Source: an uncultured Collinsella sp.
Lineage (GTDB): Bacteria > Actinomycetota > Coriobacteriia > Coriobacteriales > Coriobacteriaceae
Reading direction: 5' to 3'
DNA: 64,000 bases
Assembly (NCBI GenBank): GCA_902472315.1
Contig: CABRNM010000003.1
Location: 1 to 64,000 of the forward strand
Made by a program: the position numbers and the translations under genes
Notes under the pieces: generated by a model
What the model saw: only the letters and a program-made list of their open reading frames with translations
The model's database searches: none
Told to the model about the DNA's origin: nothing
In this document: piece by piece, positions 52,483 to 60,871 of the stretch
Layout of the letters: each line of letters begins with the position of its first letter
Position numbering within the stretch: position 1 is the first letter of the stretch

Positions 52483-54783
52483 CTACTTAATCTTGGTCGT
52501 ACCCGGCGCCAGGTTGGGGTCGGTCTCGTTGGCCTCGGTCTGGAAGTGCTCGGTGTACACATTCTTGCCGTCACGGAACATCTCGTAGTACTGCATCTTG
52601 GCGTAATCCTCGCGCGCCTTGGTTGCGGCTGCGGCATCGGCGTCGTCACCGGTGACGTTGGAGGAAAGCGCCCAGCGCAGGCTGGCGTCCTCGTAGCCCA
52701 CCGAGTTGATGGCGGGCAGCGACTCGCGCAGCGTCATGTGCGCCTTCTGATAGTCGGTCAGCGGTGCGCCGATCAGCTGCATCAGCTGGGTGGACAGATA
52801 GTTGGTGGACAGGTCGTCGACCTCGCTCGTCTGGTCGCAGCCGGCAACGTCGTAGTTGGCCCAGATGATGTAGTCGGTCTGCCACAGACGCTCCTGATGC
52901 GTAGCATCGTCCTCGTCGGTAAACCACTTGTCGTTGAACTTGGATGGGAAGAACGGCTGGTGATCGCCCCAGAACACCACGACTACCTTGCGGTCGAGCT
53001 TGCTCAAGGCGTTGAGGAAGTAGCGCAGCGCCTGGTCGGACTGCTCGATGCACGAGACGTACTCGTCGACATCGGAGAGCGTACCGTCCTCGACGGTCTT
53101 GGCGTCCAGGTCGGTCGTGTCGATGTTCAGGTGCATCTGCTTGTCGACCGGCAGCAGACCCGTATCGTAGCCCGAGTGGTTCTGCATGGTCACGTCGAAG
53201 ATAAACTGCGGATCGGCGTTCTGATCGAGCAGCTCAAGAATCTTGTCATAGGTAGCCTGGTCGGTCACCATGCCGCGCAGGGTATCGGCACCCTGGAAAT
53301 CGTTGATGGACAGGAACCGGTCAAAGCCAAAATCCTTGTAGACGTTCTCGCGGTTCCAGTTGGTGGCGTGGTTGGGGTGCATGGCCGTGGTGGAATAGCC
53401 GAGCGACTTGAACTGCTCTGCCAGATTTCCGGTCGTTTCCATGTTGTAGATGGTGTAGGGGTACACGCCCGAGCCAAGGTTGGCCATGGAGTTGCCGGTC
53501 ATAAACTCAAACTCGGTATTGGCGGTGCCGCCGCCGTAGGCGCTCACGTAGAGCTTGCCGCGGCTGAGGCAGTTGGACAGGTTTTTAAAGTACTGCGGAC
53601 CCTCGTAGCCGGCGCGCATGTTCTGGTAGATCGACAGATCCGAGAAGGTCTCGTTCATGATGGCGATGACCGTGGGCTTCTCGCTATCGAACTGCTCCTT
53701 TGCGGCGGTGCGCTCGTCACTCTTGGCAGCGTCGGATTTGTCGTAGGCTTTGGCGTACTTTTTGAGCGTGGCCTTGGCATCGTCGACGGAGTAGTCGGCG
53801 GGTTTGGGCGGCTTGATGGACTGCGCTGCGCTAATGAAAGCGGGCAGGTAGCCCTCGCGCCAGTAGCTCTCGAGCGGGCGCCAGGTGTAGACGGTGATGC
53901 CGAGGGTGTTGTAGTAGTCGATGAGCGTGACGTGTGCGGTCACACCGCCCAGGCACAGCACGGCGACGAGCAGGTTGGTGAGCAGCATGCGCTTGGCGTT
54001 GGCGGCGCCCTTCTGACGGTGCGGTGCCACCAGGCCGGCATACTCGCATAGCAGCATGGCGATGGCGGTAAAGCCCATGGACAGCACGCAGAACAGTGAG
54101 ATCGAGAAGGTGTAGCCGGTGCCGGCGACCGCGGCGGCGGTGGAGATGGCCGAAAGGTCGCCCGGCTGGATGGGCATGGATTTAAACGTGATGACGAAGA
54201 ACTCGGCAATGCCCAGGACAAAGAGGGCAAAGGCCAGGACCGCGGGAGCTGCGCCGTGGCGCTGGAACAGGAAGAACAGGCCGACCATGAGCGTGGTGAT
54301 GATGGCCCACTCGAGCAGGATGCACAGGGGGTAGACCCAGGTAAAGTCGTGGTTGGACGAGACCTCCATGCCCAGCAGCGCAAAGACGCCGGCGAGCAGC
54401 AGGCACAGGACGGCGGCGACGAGCGGTTTACCCACAAAGGCTCCGCGCAGGCGGGCGAGCTTGCCGGTGGGGGCGGGGGCGTCGGGCCCGGCGAACGCAA
54501 AGACGCGCGGGGCGATACGGTCGCGTGCGATGCTGGCCCAAGCGCAGCCGGTGAGGATGGCGTTGGTCAGGATGAGCATCACAAAGGCGAGCGGCTCGTT
54601 TTGAGCGACGAGGCCCACGGCGCCCCAAATAGTCAAAAAGACCTGGAACAGGCCGAAGGCGACGCTCCACCCAAGAGCGCTTTTGGCAACGGTGCCCGAC
54701 TGAGCGCGAATGGCCTTGGCCTCGCGCAAGACAAGGTAGACGGTCGCCGCAAGACCGACGAGCGAGATGGCGGCAGCGAACAT
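52483..54783 (-). CDS. LTA-synthase-like membrane sulfatase-fold phosphotransferase
   Basis: A 766-residue membrane enzyme with about seven to eight N-terminal helices and a large extracellular alkaline-phosphatase-fold domain (from about 345). Metal and nucleophile motifs include IAIMNETFSDLS (Glu ligand), GGGTANTEFEFMTG (Thr nucleophile expected), AMHPNHATNWNRENVY and VVFWGDHQPFF (Asp/His ligands). Such enzymes transfer phosphoglycerol from phosphatidylglycerol to wall or membrane glycopolymers. Whether it makes lipoteichoic acid or decorates another glycan is open. GAGGAG seven bases before the ATG at 54783 selects this start over the GTG at 54798. Confidence 0.87.
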   Translation of the reverse strand: MFAAAISLVGLAATVYLVLREAKAIRAQSGTVAKSALGWSVAFGLFQVFLTIWGAVGLVAQNEPLAFVMLILTNAILTGCAWASIARDRIAPRVFAFAGPDAPAPTGKLARLRGAFVGKPLVAAVLCLLLAGVFALLGMEVSSNHDFTWVYPLCILLEWAIITTLMVGLFFLFQRHGAAPAVLAFALFVLGIAEFFVITFKSMPIQPGDLSAISTAAAVAGTGYTFSISLFCVLSMGFTAIAMLLCEYAGLVAPHRQKGAANAKRMLLTNLLVAVLCLGGVTAHVTLIDYYNTLGITVYTWRPLESYWREGYLPAFISAAQSIKPPKPADYSVDDAKATLKKYAKAYDKSDAAKSDERTAAKEQFDSEKPTVIAIMNETFSDLSIYQNMRAGYEGPQYFKNLSNCLSRGKLYVSAYGGGTANTEFEFMTGNSMANLGSGVYPYTIYNMETTGNLAEQFKSLGYSTTAMHPNHATNWNRENVYKDFGFDRFLSINDFQGADTLRGMVTDQATYDKILELLDQNADPQFIFDVTMQNHSGYDTGLLPVDKQMHLNIDTTDLDAKTVEDGTLSDVDEYVSCIEQSDQALRYFLNALSKLDRKVVVVFWGDHQPFFPSKFNDKWFTDEDDATHQERLWQTDYIIWANYDVAGCDQTSEVDDLSTNYLSTQLMQLIGAPLTDYQKAHMTLRESLPAINSVGYEDASLRWALSSNVTGDDADAAAATKAREDYAKMQYYEMFRDGKNVYTEHFQTEANETDPNLAPGTTKIK

Positions 54784-54996
54784 GCTGAGACTCCTCACAA
54801 ACTAAAACGTACGAAAGCGGGGGTTTACCCGATTGTTACCAAGATATGCGCTGCAATTGGTGTCTGCGCACAACAACCAGCCATATTAACGCGCACGTGT
54901 GGCGGTGTGGCGCAATGTAGTGGCGACCTGCGCGATAATGGACGGGAATTACACGGAAACGTAAAGGCTTCTTAAAGAAATGGCGAGGGCAGGGCG

Positions 54997-55869
54997 ATGA
55001 ACGAGCAGGTTTGCAAGGCGGACATGGGCGGCGGCGGAGCTGCGGGCGTGGATACGTGCGGCTATCCGGTCGAGACTACGGGCAACACGGTGCTGGACAT
55101 CTTGGAGCGCCGTTCGTCCACGCGCGCTTTTGCGCGCGATGACAATGACCGTCCCGTGGCGGTGACCGACGAGCAGCGGACGGCGATTCTGCATGCGGCG
55201 AGTCGTGCGCCGTCGGCGGGCGCCATGATGATGTATTCCATCGTGAGCATCCGCGAGCAGGCAACGCTCGACCGCCTGGCCGACCTGTGCGACCACCAGC
55301 CTATGATCGCCAAGGCGCCCTGGGCACTTATATTTGTGGTCGATTATGCCAAGTGGATCGATTTGTTTGAGCACGTGGGCTGCTTTGAGCCCGAGTTTGT
55401 AGAGCGCACGGGCAAGTCGCCCCGTCGTGCACCGGGTCTGGGCGACTTTGCCATTGCGGCGCAGGATGCCGTGATCGCCGCCCAAAACGCCGTGGTTGCC
55501 GCCGAGGCCCTGGGGCTGGGGAGCTGCTATATCGGCGATGTCGTCGAGAATGCCGAGGAAGTGGCCGAGCTGCTGGATCTGCCTCCGTATACCATGCCGC
55601 TGTCGATGCTCATCATCGGCACGCCCCGCAAGGAGCGTCCGGCGATTGCGCATCCCGTGGTGAACCTGGTGCACGAGGAGCGCTACCGCCGTGCGGACGA
55701 CGCGACCATGGATGCGCAGGTGGCCGAGATGGATGCGATGTTTCGCCCGCACGCCCGCGAGGCGGGGGAGCGCGTCGTGGATATCTACACCCGCAAGCAC
55801 ACGAGCCCCTTTATGGCCGAGATGAGCCGCTCCATGGAGTGGTGGTTCAAAAACTGGCTCGGAAAATGA
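54997..55869 (+). CDS. Nitroreductase-family flavoprotein, long form
   Basis: A 290-residue FMN oxidoreductase, longer than the one at 28233. Key segments are ILERRSSTRAF (about 35-45), AASRAPSAGAMMMYS (about 67-81), AAQDAVIAAQNAVVAAEALG and GLGSCYIGDVVEN. The C-terminal extension of about 60 residues resembles NfsA/Frp-type enzymes. Substrate unknown. AGGGCAGGG precedes the ATG. A palindrome follows two bases past its stop. Confidence 0.87.
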   Translation: MNEQVCKADMGGGGAAGVDTCGYPVETTGNTVLDILERRSSTRAFARDDNDRPVAVTDEQRTAILHAASRAPSAGAMMMYSIVSIREQATLDRLADLCDHQPMIAKAPWALIFVVDYAKWIDLFEHVGCFEPEFVERTGKSPRRAPGLGDFAIAAQDAVIAAQNAVVAAEALGLGSCYIGDVVENAEEVAELLDLPPYTMPLSMLIIGTPRKERPAIAHPVVNLVHEERYRRADDATMDAQVAEMDAMFRPHAREAGERVVDIYTRKHTSPFMAEMSRSMEWWFKNWLGK

Positions 55870-55870
55870 C

Positions 55871-55905
55871 GAATGTGACAAAGTGGCAGTCCCTTTGTCA
55901 CATTT
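55871..55905. repeat. GAATGTGACAAAG palindrome
   Basis: 13-bp arms GAATGTGACAAAG and CTTTGTCACATTT around TGGCAGTCC, starting just after the nitroreductase stop. It lacks a T-run and resembles the other REP-like palindromes. Confidence 0.65.
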
Positions 55906-56028
55906 CATATCGCCGCGGTGGCCTAAAGGCCGTATAAATGTTTATTTAGCTGGGAAAACAGTGCCATTCAAACATGGGCCGATTACCTATAATTCCTTCG
56001 AACATTAAAGTTGGGAGGAAACCGGCTT

Positions 56029-58056
56029 ATGGAACAAAAGGCCAAGGAGGCAGCCTCGCACGCTGCGATTCCTGTGAGCATCTCGGCGATGCTCGTCACG
56101 CTGGGCGTGGTGTACGGCGATATCGGCACCAGCCCTATGTATGTAACCAAGGCGCTCGTTGCCGGCAACGGCGGCATCGGAAGCGTGACGGAGGAGTTCG
56201 TGCTTGGCGCGCTCTCCCTTGTCGTGTGGACGGTCACGCTGCTGACGACCGTCAAGTACGTGCTGATCTCGCTGCGCGCCGATAACCATGGTGAGGGCGG
56301 CATCTTTGCCCTGTACAGCCTGGTCAAGCGCTGCGGCAAGTGGCTTATCATCCCCGCCATGCTGGGCGGCGCCGCGCTGCTCGCCGACGGCATCCTGACG
56401 CCGGCCGTTACCGTTACCACGGCCATCGAGGGCCTGCGCACCATCCCGGCGGTCCATGCCGTGCTGGGCGATGACCAGGGCCGCGTCGTCGCCATTACGC
56501 TCGCCATCATCATCGTGCTCTTCTTGGTACAGCGCATCGGTACGGCCAAGATCGGTCACGCCTTTGGCCCTATCATGACGCTGTGGTTCCTGTTCCTGGG
56601 CGGCACGGGTCTATTCTTTGTCTTCCAGCACCCCGCCGTGCTGCTGTGCCTCAACCCGGTGCGTGGCATCGCCTTTTTGCTGAGCCCCAACAACCACGCG
56701 GGCATCATGATTCTGGGCAGCTGCTTCCTTGCCACCACCGGTGCCGAGGCGCTCTACTCCGACATGGGCCACGTCGGCCGCGGCAACATCTACGCCACCT
56801 GGCCGTTCGTTAAGTGCTGCCTGCTGCTTTCCTATATGGGCCAGGGCGCTTGGCTTATGAACAACGCTGCCAACCCCGAGCTCATGGGCATTGCCGACCT
56901 CAACCCGTTCTACCAGATGCTCACTCCGGGCCTGCGCCCCTTTGCCGTCGGCCTTTCCACCGTCGCGGCCATCATTGCCTCGCAGGCGCTCATCACCGGC
57001 GCGTTTTCGCTGGTGTCCGAGGCCAGCCGCCTGGACCTCATGCCACACATGCAGGTCTTCTATCCTGCCGAGACCAAAGGCCAGCTCTACATCCCCATGG
57101 TCAACAACGTCATGCTTGTCGGCTGCGTCATCGTGGTGCTGCTGTTCCAGAACTCGGCGCATATGGAAGCCGCCTACGGCCTTGCCATTACGCTGACTAT
57201 GATGTGCACCACGCTGCTGCTCTTCTTCTACCTGCACGAGGAGCGCAAGCTCAAGGTTGCTCCGTGGATCTTCGCGGCCTTCTTCCTTTTGCTCGAGGGC
57301 TTTTTCTTCGTGAGCTCGCTCACCAAGTTCTTCCACGGCGGCTACTTCACCATCCTTATGGCTGCACTCATCATGGGCATTATGGTGTGCTGGTACAACG
57401 GCACGGCGGTCGAGCAGCGCCAGTTTACGCTGCTGCCGCTGCGCAGCTACCTGCCGCAGCTCAAGCGCCTGCGTGACGACGACCGTTACGAGCGCATGAG
57501 CGACAACGTCGTGTACCTGACCAAGGACACCCATACCGACTACATCGACCGCGATATCGTCTACTCGATCTTGGACAAGCATCCCAAGCGCGCCCGCGCC
57601 TGGTGGTTTGTGAATGTCGAGACTATGGACGAACCGCACACCTTTGCCTATTCGGTCGAGACGTTCGGCACCGACTACGTGTTCCGCGTGCATCTTTACC
57701 TGGGCTACAAGATCAACCAGCGCGTCAATGCCTACCTGCGTCAGGTTGTTCAGGACCTGGCTGCCACCGGCGAGCTGCCGCCGCAGACGCATGACTACTC
57801 GGTCTACAAGGATCCGGGTAACATCGGCACGTTCAAGTTCGTCCTGATCCGTAAGCTTCTGGCGCCCGAAAGCGATGTGGAGCCCAGCGAGCGTACGGCC
57901 ATCACGCTCAAGTACATCATCCGCCGCGCCGCCGGCACGCCCGCGCGTTGGTACGGCCTGGAGAACTCCAACGTGAGCTTTGAGTACGTGCCGCTGTTCA
58001 CCAAGTTCAAGGCCGTGAACAAGATGCAGCGCCTGGCTCCCAACGAGCGGCCGTAG
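56029..58056 (+). CDS. kup: Kup-type potassium uptake transporter
   Basis: A 675-residue K+/H+ symporter of the HAK/KUP/KT family with about twelve helices and a soluble C-terminal domain (about 465-675). VTLGVVYGDIGTSPMYV (about 23-39) is the family hallmark, and ADNHGEGGIFALYSLV (about 90-105) the conserved second motif. Length is typical. The ATG at 56029 is preceded by GGGAGGAAACC; a TATAAT box at 55988 probably belongs to its promoter. No c-di-AMP riboswitch was recognised in the 120-bp leader. It is followed by a small membrane protein and a KdpD/KdpE-like pair, implying potassium-responsive control. Confidence 0.93.
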   Translation: MEQKAKEAASHAAIPVSISAMLVTLGVVYGDIGTSPMYVTKALVAGNGGIGSVTEEFVLGALSLVVWTVTLLTTVKYVLISLRADNHGEGGIFALYSLVKRCGKWLIIPAMLGGAALLADGILTPAVTVTTAIEGLRTIPAVHAVLGDDQGRVVAITLAIIIVLFLVQRIGTAKIGHAFGPIMTLWFLFLGGTGLFFVFQHPAVLLCLNPVRGIAFLLSPNNHAGIMILGSCFLATTGAEALYSDMGHVGRGNIYATWPFVKCCLLLSYMGQGAWLMNNAANPELMGIADLNPFYQMLTPGLRPFAVGLSTVAAIIASQALITGAFSLVSEASRLDLMPHMQVFYPAETKGQLYIPMVNNVMLVGCVIVVLLFQNSAHMEAAYGLAITLTMMCTTLLLFFYLHEERKLKVAPWIFAAFFLLLEGFFFVSSLTKFFHGGYFTILMAALIMGIMVCWYNGTAVEQRQFTLLPLRSYLPQLKRLRDDDRYERMSDNVVYLTKDTHTDYIDRDIVYSILDKHPKRARAWWFVNVETMDEPHTFAYSVETFGTDYVFRVHLYLGYKINQRVNAYLRQVVQDLAATGELPPQTHDYSVYKDPGNIGTFKFVLIRKLLAPESDVEPSERTAITLKYIIRRAAGTPARWYGLENSNVSFEYVPLFTKFKAVNKMQRLAPNERP

Positions 58057-58125
58057 TCGACGCTCGAGGTTTGTCTGCGAACGGGCGGGTTTGTATTGAC
58101 GGGGATTGAGTCCTGGGAGGAAACC

Positions 58126-58320
58126 ATGGATGCAAAGGTGCTTGACGGTTGCGATCTTGCTGCCGAGCTGGTGCGTGAGGCGCGCGTCGACGCCGCCGAA
58201 GATCGGTTCTTTACGAATCGGGCCAACATGGACATGGCCGATCGCGTGATCTCGATTGTGGTGACGCTGCTTGTCGCGGCGTGCGTGTGCGCACTGCTCG
58301 CGCACGTGCTGTTTGTCTAA
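58126..58320 (+). CDS. Small single-pass membrane protein between kup and kdpD-like gene
   Basis: A 64-residue protein: about 40 polar, acidic residues and then one hydrophobic helix (about 42-62, VISIVVTLLVAACVCALLAH). The ATG has the same GGGAGGAAACC ribosome site as kup, 70 bp upstream. Its position suggests a part in potassium uptake, as an accessory subunit or a link to the sensor kinase. It does not resemble KdpF in sequence. Function unknown. Confidence 0.65.
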   Translation: MDAKVLDGCDLAAELVREARVDAAEDRFFTNRANMDMADRVISIVVTLLVAACVCALLAHVLFV

Positions 58321-58352
58321 CGATCGCAGGCTGCAAAGGCTTTACACTTGGA

Positions 58353-58412
58353 ACCACCACAAGGGGAAACCACCACAAAGGTGCCTGTCCCCTTTGTGGT
58401 GGTTTTTGTTTT
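58353..58412. repeat. ACCACAAAGG palindrome, copy 3, with partial duplication
   Basis: AACCACCACAAAGG (58368) pairs with CCTTTGTGGTGGTT across TGCCTGTCC and runs into TTTTGTTTTT, so it could terminate transcription. A partial duplicate (AACCACCACAAGGGG) lies directly before it. Confidence 0.75.
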
Positions 58413-58433
58413 TGAGAGAGGGGCGGGACGCTG

Positions 58434-60059
58434 ATGGACGTCCGTACGGACGGCGATATTGCCGATAGCTTTTGGTGGCGGCGCACAACGCTGACGCGCC
58501 GCACTCCTCTGTATGACGCCTGCGTATCGGTGGGGCTGCTGGTCGCGGCGACGATTGTGGGCGCGCTGCTCGACCATCCGGGTCTCGCGCCGAGCATCAT
58601 GATCGTCTATGTGTTCGCCGTTCAGCTGTGCGCATTCTTTACCTGGAGTCGCCTGTATTGCTTGCTGAGCTCGGCTGCCGCCGTGGCGCTCTACAACTTT
58701 TTGTTTGTCGACCCGCGCTACTCGCTGTCGCTTATCGACCGCGGCTATCCCGGCATGTTCTTCATCATGTTCGTGGTTTCGCTTGTGTCGAGCTCGATTG
58801 CGTTGGCCCTGCGCCGCGCCTTGGCACAGGCTGCCGCCAGCGACCGCCGCACGCATATGGTGCTCGAGACCAACCGCATGCTGCAGCGGTGCGCCGATCA
58901 GCATCAGATCGTTCACGCCATGGCCACGCAGCTGGCGCGTCTTTCGGGCTGTCCGGTTGTGTGGTACAGCGCCGACGCCGAGGGCGATGACCTGCTGCCG
59001 CGTGCGACGTACACGGCCGTGGGCGATGCCGCCCCGGTGCACGAGCTGGCGCCGCAGATGCCGCCGCGGCTCTCGGCGTCCGCCTATGTGGGAACGCCGC
59101 TTGACGCCACGTTTGGCGGATCGGCGTTCTATGGCATCTACCTGACGGTTCGCACGGGCGACGGCTTCGTGCGCTCGGGCGACCCCGCCTCGGTGGTGGG
59201 CGTGCTGGCTATCGTTGCCGAGCCCGATGTGCTAACACACGAGGAACGGACACTTGCCGATGCCATCGTGAGCGAAGGCGAGCTGGCACTCGATCGCGCC
59301 CGCGCCATGGAGGCCCGCGAGGAGGCGGCGGTGCTCGCCAAAAACGAGCAGCTGCGCGCCAACCTGCTGCGCTCCATCTCGCACGATTTGCGCACGCCGC
59401 TCACCAGTATTTCGGGCAATGCCGACGTGCTGCTCGACCAGGGCTCGACCGGCACCGCGGTGCTCGATGCCCAGACGCGCCGCGGCCTGCTTCTATCCAT
59501 TCGCTCGGATGCGCTGTGGCTCAACGCCACTGTCGAGAACCTGCTCGCCATCACCAAGCTCGAGGGCGGCGGCATGCATCTGTCGACCACGCTCGAGCTC
59601 ATGGACGATATCGTCGAGGAGGCGCTGCGCCACGTAAGTCCGGCCGTGCGCGAGCACGACCTTAAGGTGGTGCCGTGCGACGAGCCGGCGCTCGTTAACG
59701 TCGATGCGCGCCTGATGGTGCAGCTGGTGGTCAATCTGGTGAACAATGCCATCACCTATACGCCCGCAGGCTCGCATATCGTGATTTCGATTGGCGTCGA
59801 CGATGGACGCGTGGCGTGCTCGGTGGCCGATGACGGCCCGGGCATCGCACCCGAGGACCGCGAGCGGATCTTTGAGTCGTTCTACACCGCCAACCACGGT
59901 TTGGCCGACAGCCACCGTAGCGTGGGCCTGGGACTTTCGCTCTGCCGCTCCATTGCGTTGGCGCATGGCGGTAGCATAGAGGTTGCCGCGGCGGACCCGC
60001 ACGGCTCGGTCTTTACGATTGAGCTTCCCGTCGCCGACGTTTCGTTTGATAAGGAGTAA
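58434..60059 (+). CDS. KdpD-like sensor histidine kinase lacking the N-terminal KdpD domain
   Basis: A 541-residue membrane histidine kinase matching the C-terminal half of KdpD. Three to four helices (about 27-125, DUF4118-type with ALYNFLFVDPRYSL) lead to a GAF-like region (about 145-275), then the phosphoacceptor SISHDLRTPLTS (about 313-324) and an ATPase domain with VVNLVNNAITYT, DDGPGIAPEDRERIFESFY and GLGLSLC. KdpD normally starts with an ATP-binding KdpD domain and a USP domain; both are absent. It is paired with the response regulator four bases downstream. kdpFABC is not here; kup is upstream, so kup is a likely target. Confidence 0.88.
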   Translation: MDVRTDGDIADSFWWRRTTLTRRTPLYDACVSVGLLVAATIVGALLDHPGLAPSIMIVYVFAVQLCAFFTWSRLYCLLSSAAAVALYNFLFVDPRYSLSLIDRGYPGMFFIMFVVSLVSSSIALALRRALAQAAASDRRTHMVLETNRMLQRCADQHQIVHAMATQLARLSGCPVVWYSADAEGDDLLPRATYTAVGDAAPVHELAPQMPPRLSASAYVGTPLDATFGGSAFYGIYLTVRTGDGFVRSGDPASVVGVLAIVAEPDVLTHEERTLADAIVSEGELALDRARAMEAREEAAVLAKNEQLRANLLRSISHDLRTPLTSISGNADVLLDQGSTGTAVLDAQTRRGLLLSIRSDALWLNATVENLLAITKLEGGGMHLSTTLELMDDIVEEALRHVSPAVREHDLKVVPCDEPALVNVDARLMVQLVVNLVNNAITYTPAGSHIVISIGVDDGRVACSVADDGPGIAPEDRERIFESFYTANHGLADSHRSVGLGLSLCRSIALAHGGSIEVAAADPHGSVFTIELPVADVSFDKE

Positions 60060-60063
60060 CGCT

Positions 60064-60777
60064 GTGCCGAACTCTGCCGTAAAACCGCTCATCTTGGTCG
60101 TTGAGGACGACCCCGCCGTTCGCAATCTTATCGTTGCCGCGCTCGAGGCGCACGGCTTGCGCCATATGGCCGTGGAGACCGCCCATGCCGCTATTGCCGC
60201 TGCCTCGTCGCAGGCGCCGAGCATTGTGCTGCTCGATCTGGGCCTGCCCGATATGGACGGCGTCAAGGTGGTGGAGTCGGTGCGCGCATGGTCGGGCATG
60301 CCGATCATCGTGGTTTCGGCGCGCAGCGAGGACGCGGACAAGATCCGCGCGCTCGATGCCGGAGCCGACGACTACCTGACCAAGCCGTTTTCGGTCGAAG
60401 AGCTGCTCGCGCGCATCCGTACGACACTCAGGCGCCTTTCGTATGCGCAAACGGGCGGCGTTGCCTCCGAGGGCTCGTTCGATACCGGTGAGCTGCATAT
60501 CGATTTTGATGCCGGCATCGCCACGATGGATGGCGAGGAGCTGCATCTGACGCCGATCGAGTACAAACTGCTATGCCTGCTGGCGCATAACGCCGACAAG
60601 GTGCTGACGCACCAGTCTATCCTGCACGAGATTTGGGGCACGGCAACTAAGAGTGACCTGGCGAGCCTGCGCGTCTTTATGGGCACGCTGCGCAAGAAGA
60701 TCGAATCCGACCCCGCGCATCCGCGCTATATCCAAACGCACGTGGGTATCGGCTACCGATTGGTCACCCAAGGCTAG
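60064..60777 (+). CDS. KdpE-like response regulator, OmpR family
   Basis: A 237-residue two-component regulator. The receiver has ILVVEDDPAVR, the phosphoacceptor aspartate in LLDLGLPDMDG (about 58) and the lysine in TKPFSVEELLARIR; the winged helix follows with HLTPIEYKLLCLLAHNADKVLTH and YIQTHVGIGYRL. This closely fits KdpE. A GTG start is used because AAGGAG lies seven bases upstream. Co-transcribed with the kinase. Its DNA sites cannot be read from the sequence alone. Confidence 0.9.
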   Translation: MPNSAVKPLILVVEDDPAVRNLIVAALEAHGLRHMAVETAHAAIAAASSQAPSIVLLDLGLPDMDGVKVVESVRAWSGMPIIVVSARSEDADKIRALDAGADDYLTKPFSVEELLARIRTTLRRLSYAQTGGVASEGSFDTGELHIDFDAGIATMDGEELHLTPIEYKLLCLLAHNADKVLTHQSILHEIWGTATKSDLASLRVFMGTLRKKIESDPAHPRYIQTHVGIGYRLVTQG

Positions 60778-60801
60778 ATCGCCAACCACCATCCCAATAT
60801 G

Positions 60802-60868
60802 AGTTGCGGTGAAATAGTTCCTGTTTGGGCCTTTACCAGGCATTTTTAGGAACTATTCCACCGCAACT
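60802..60868. repeat. AGTTGCGGTGAAATA palindrome, copy 2
   Basis: Arms 60802-60822 and 60848-60868 repeat the outer AGTTGCGGTGAAATA / TATTCCACCGCAACT of the element at 40549, with the same A-C mismatch, but the inner stem is GTTCCT/AGGAAC. The loop holds GGCCTTTACCAGGC. It lies between the convergent kdpE-like and rlmKL genes. Confidence 0.8.
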
Positions 60869-60871
60869 TTG

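Noticed and set aside
55906..56028. c-di-AMP (ydaO) riboswitch before kup
   Set aside because: Only about 40 bases lie between the likely -10 box and the start codon, too short for the aptamer.
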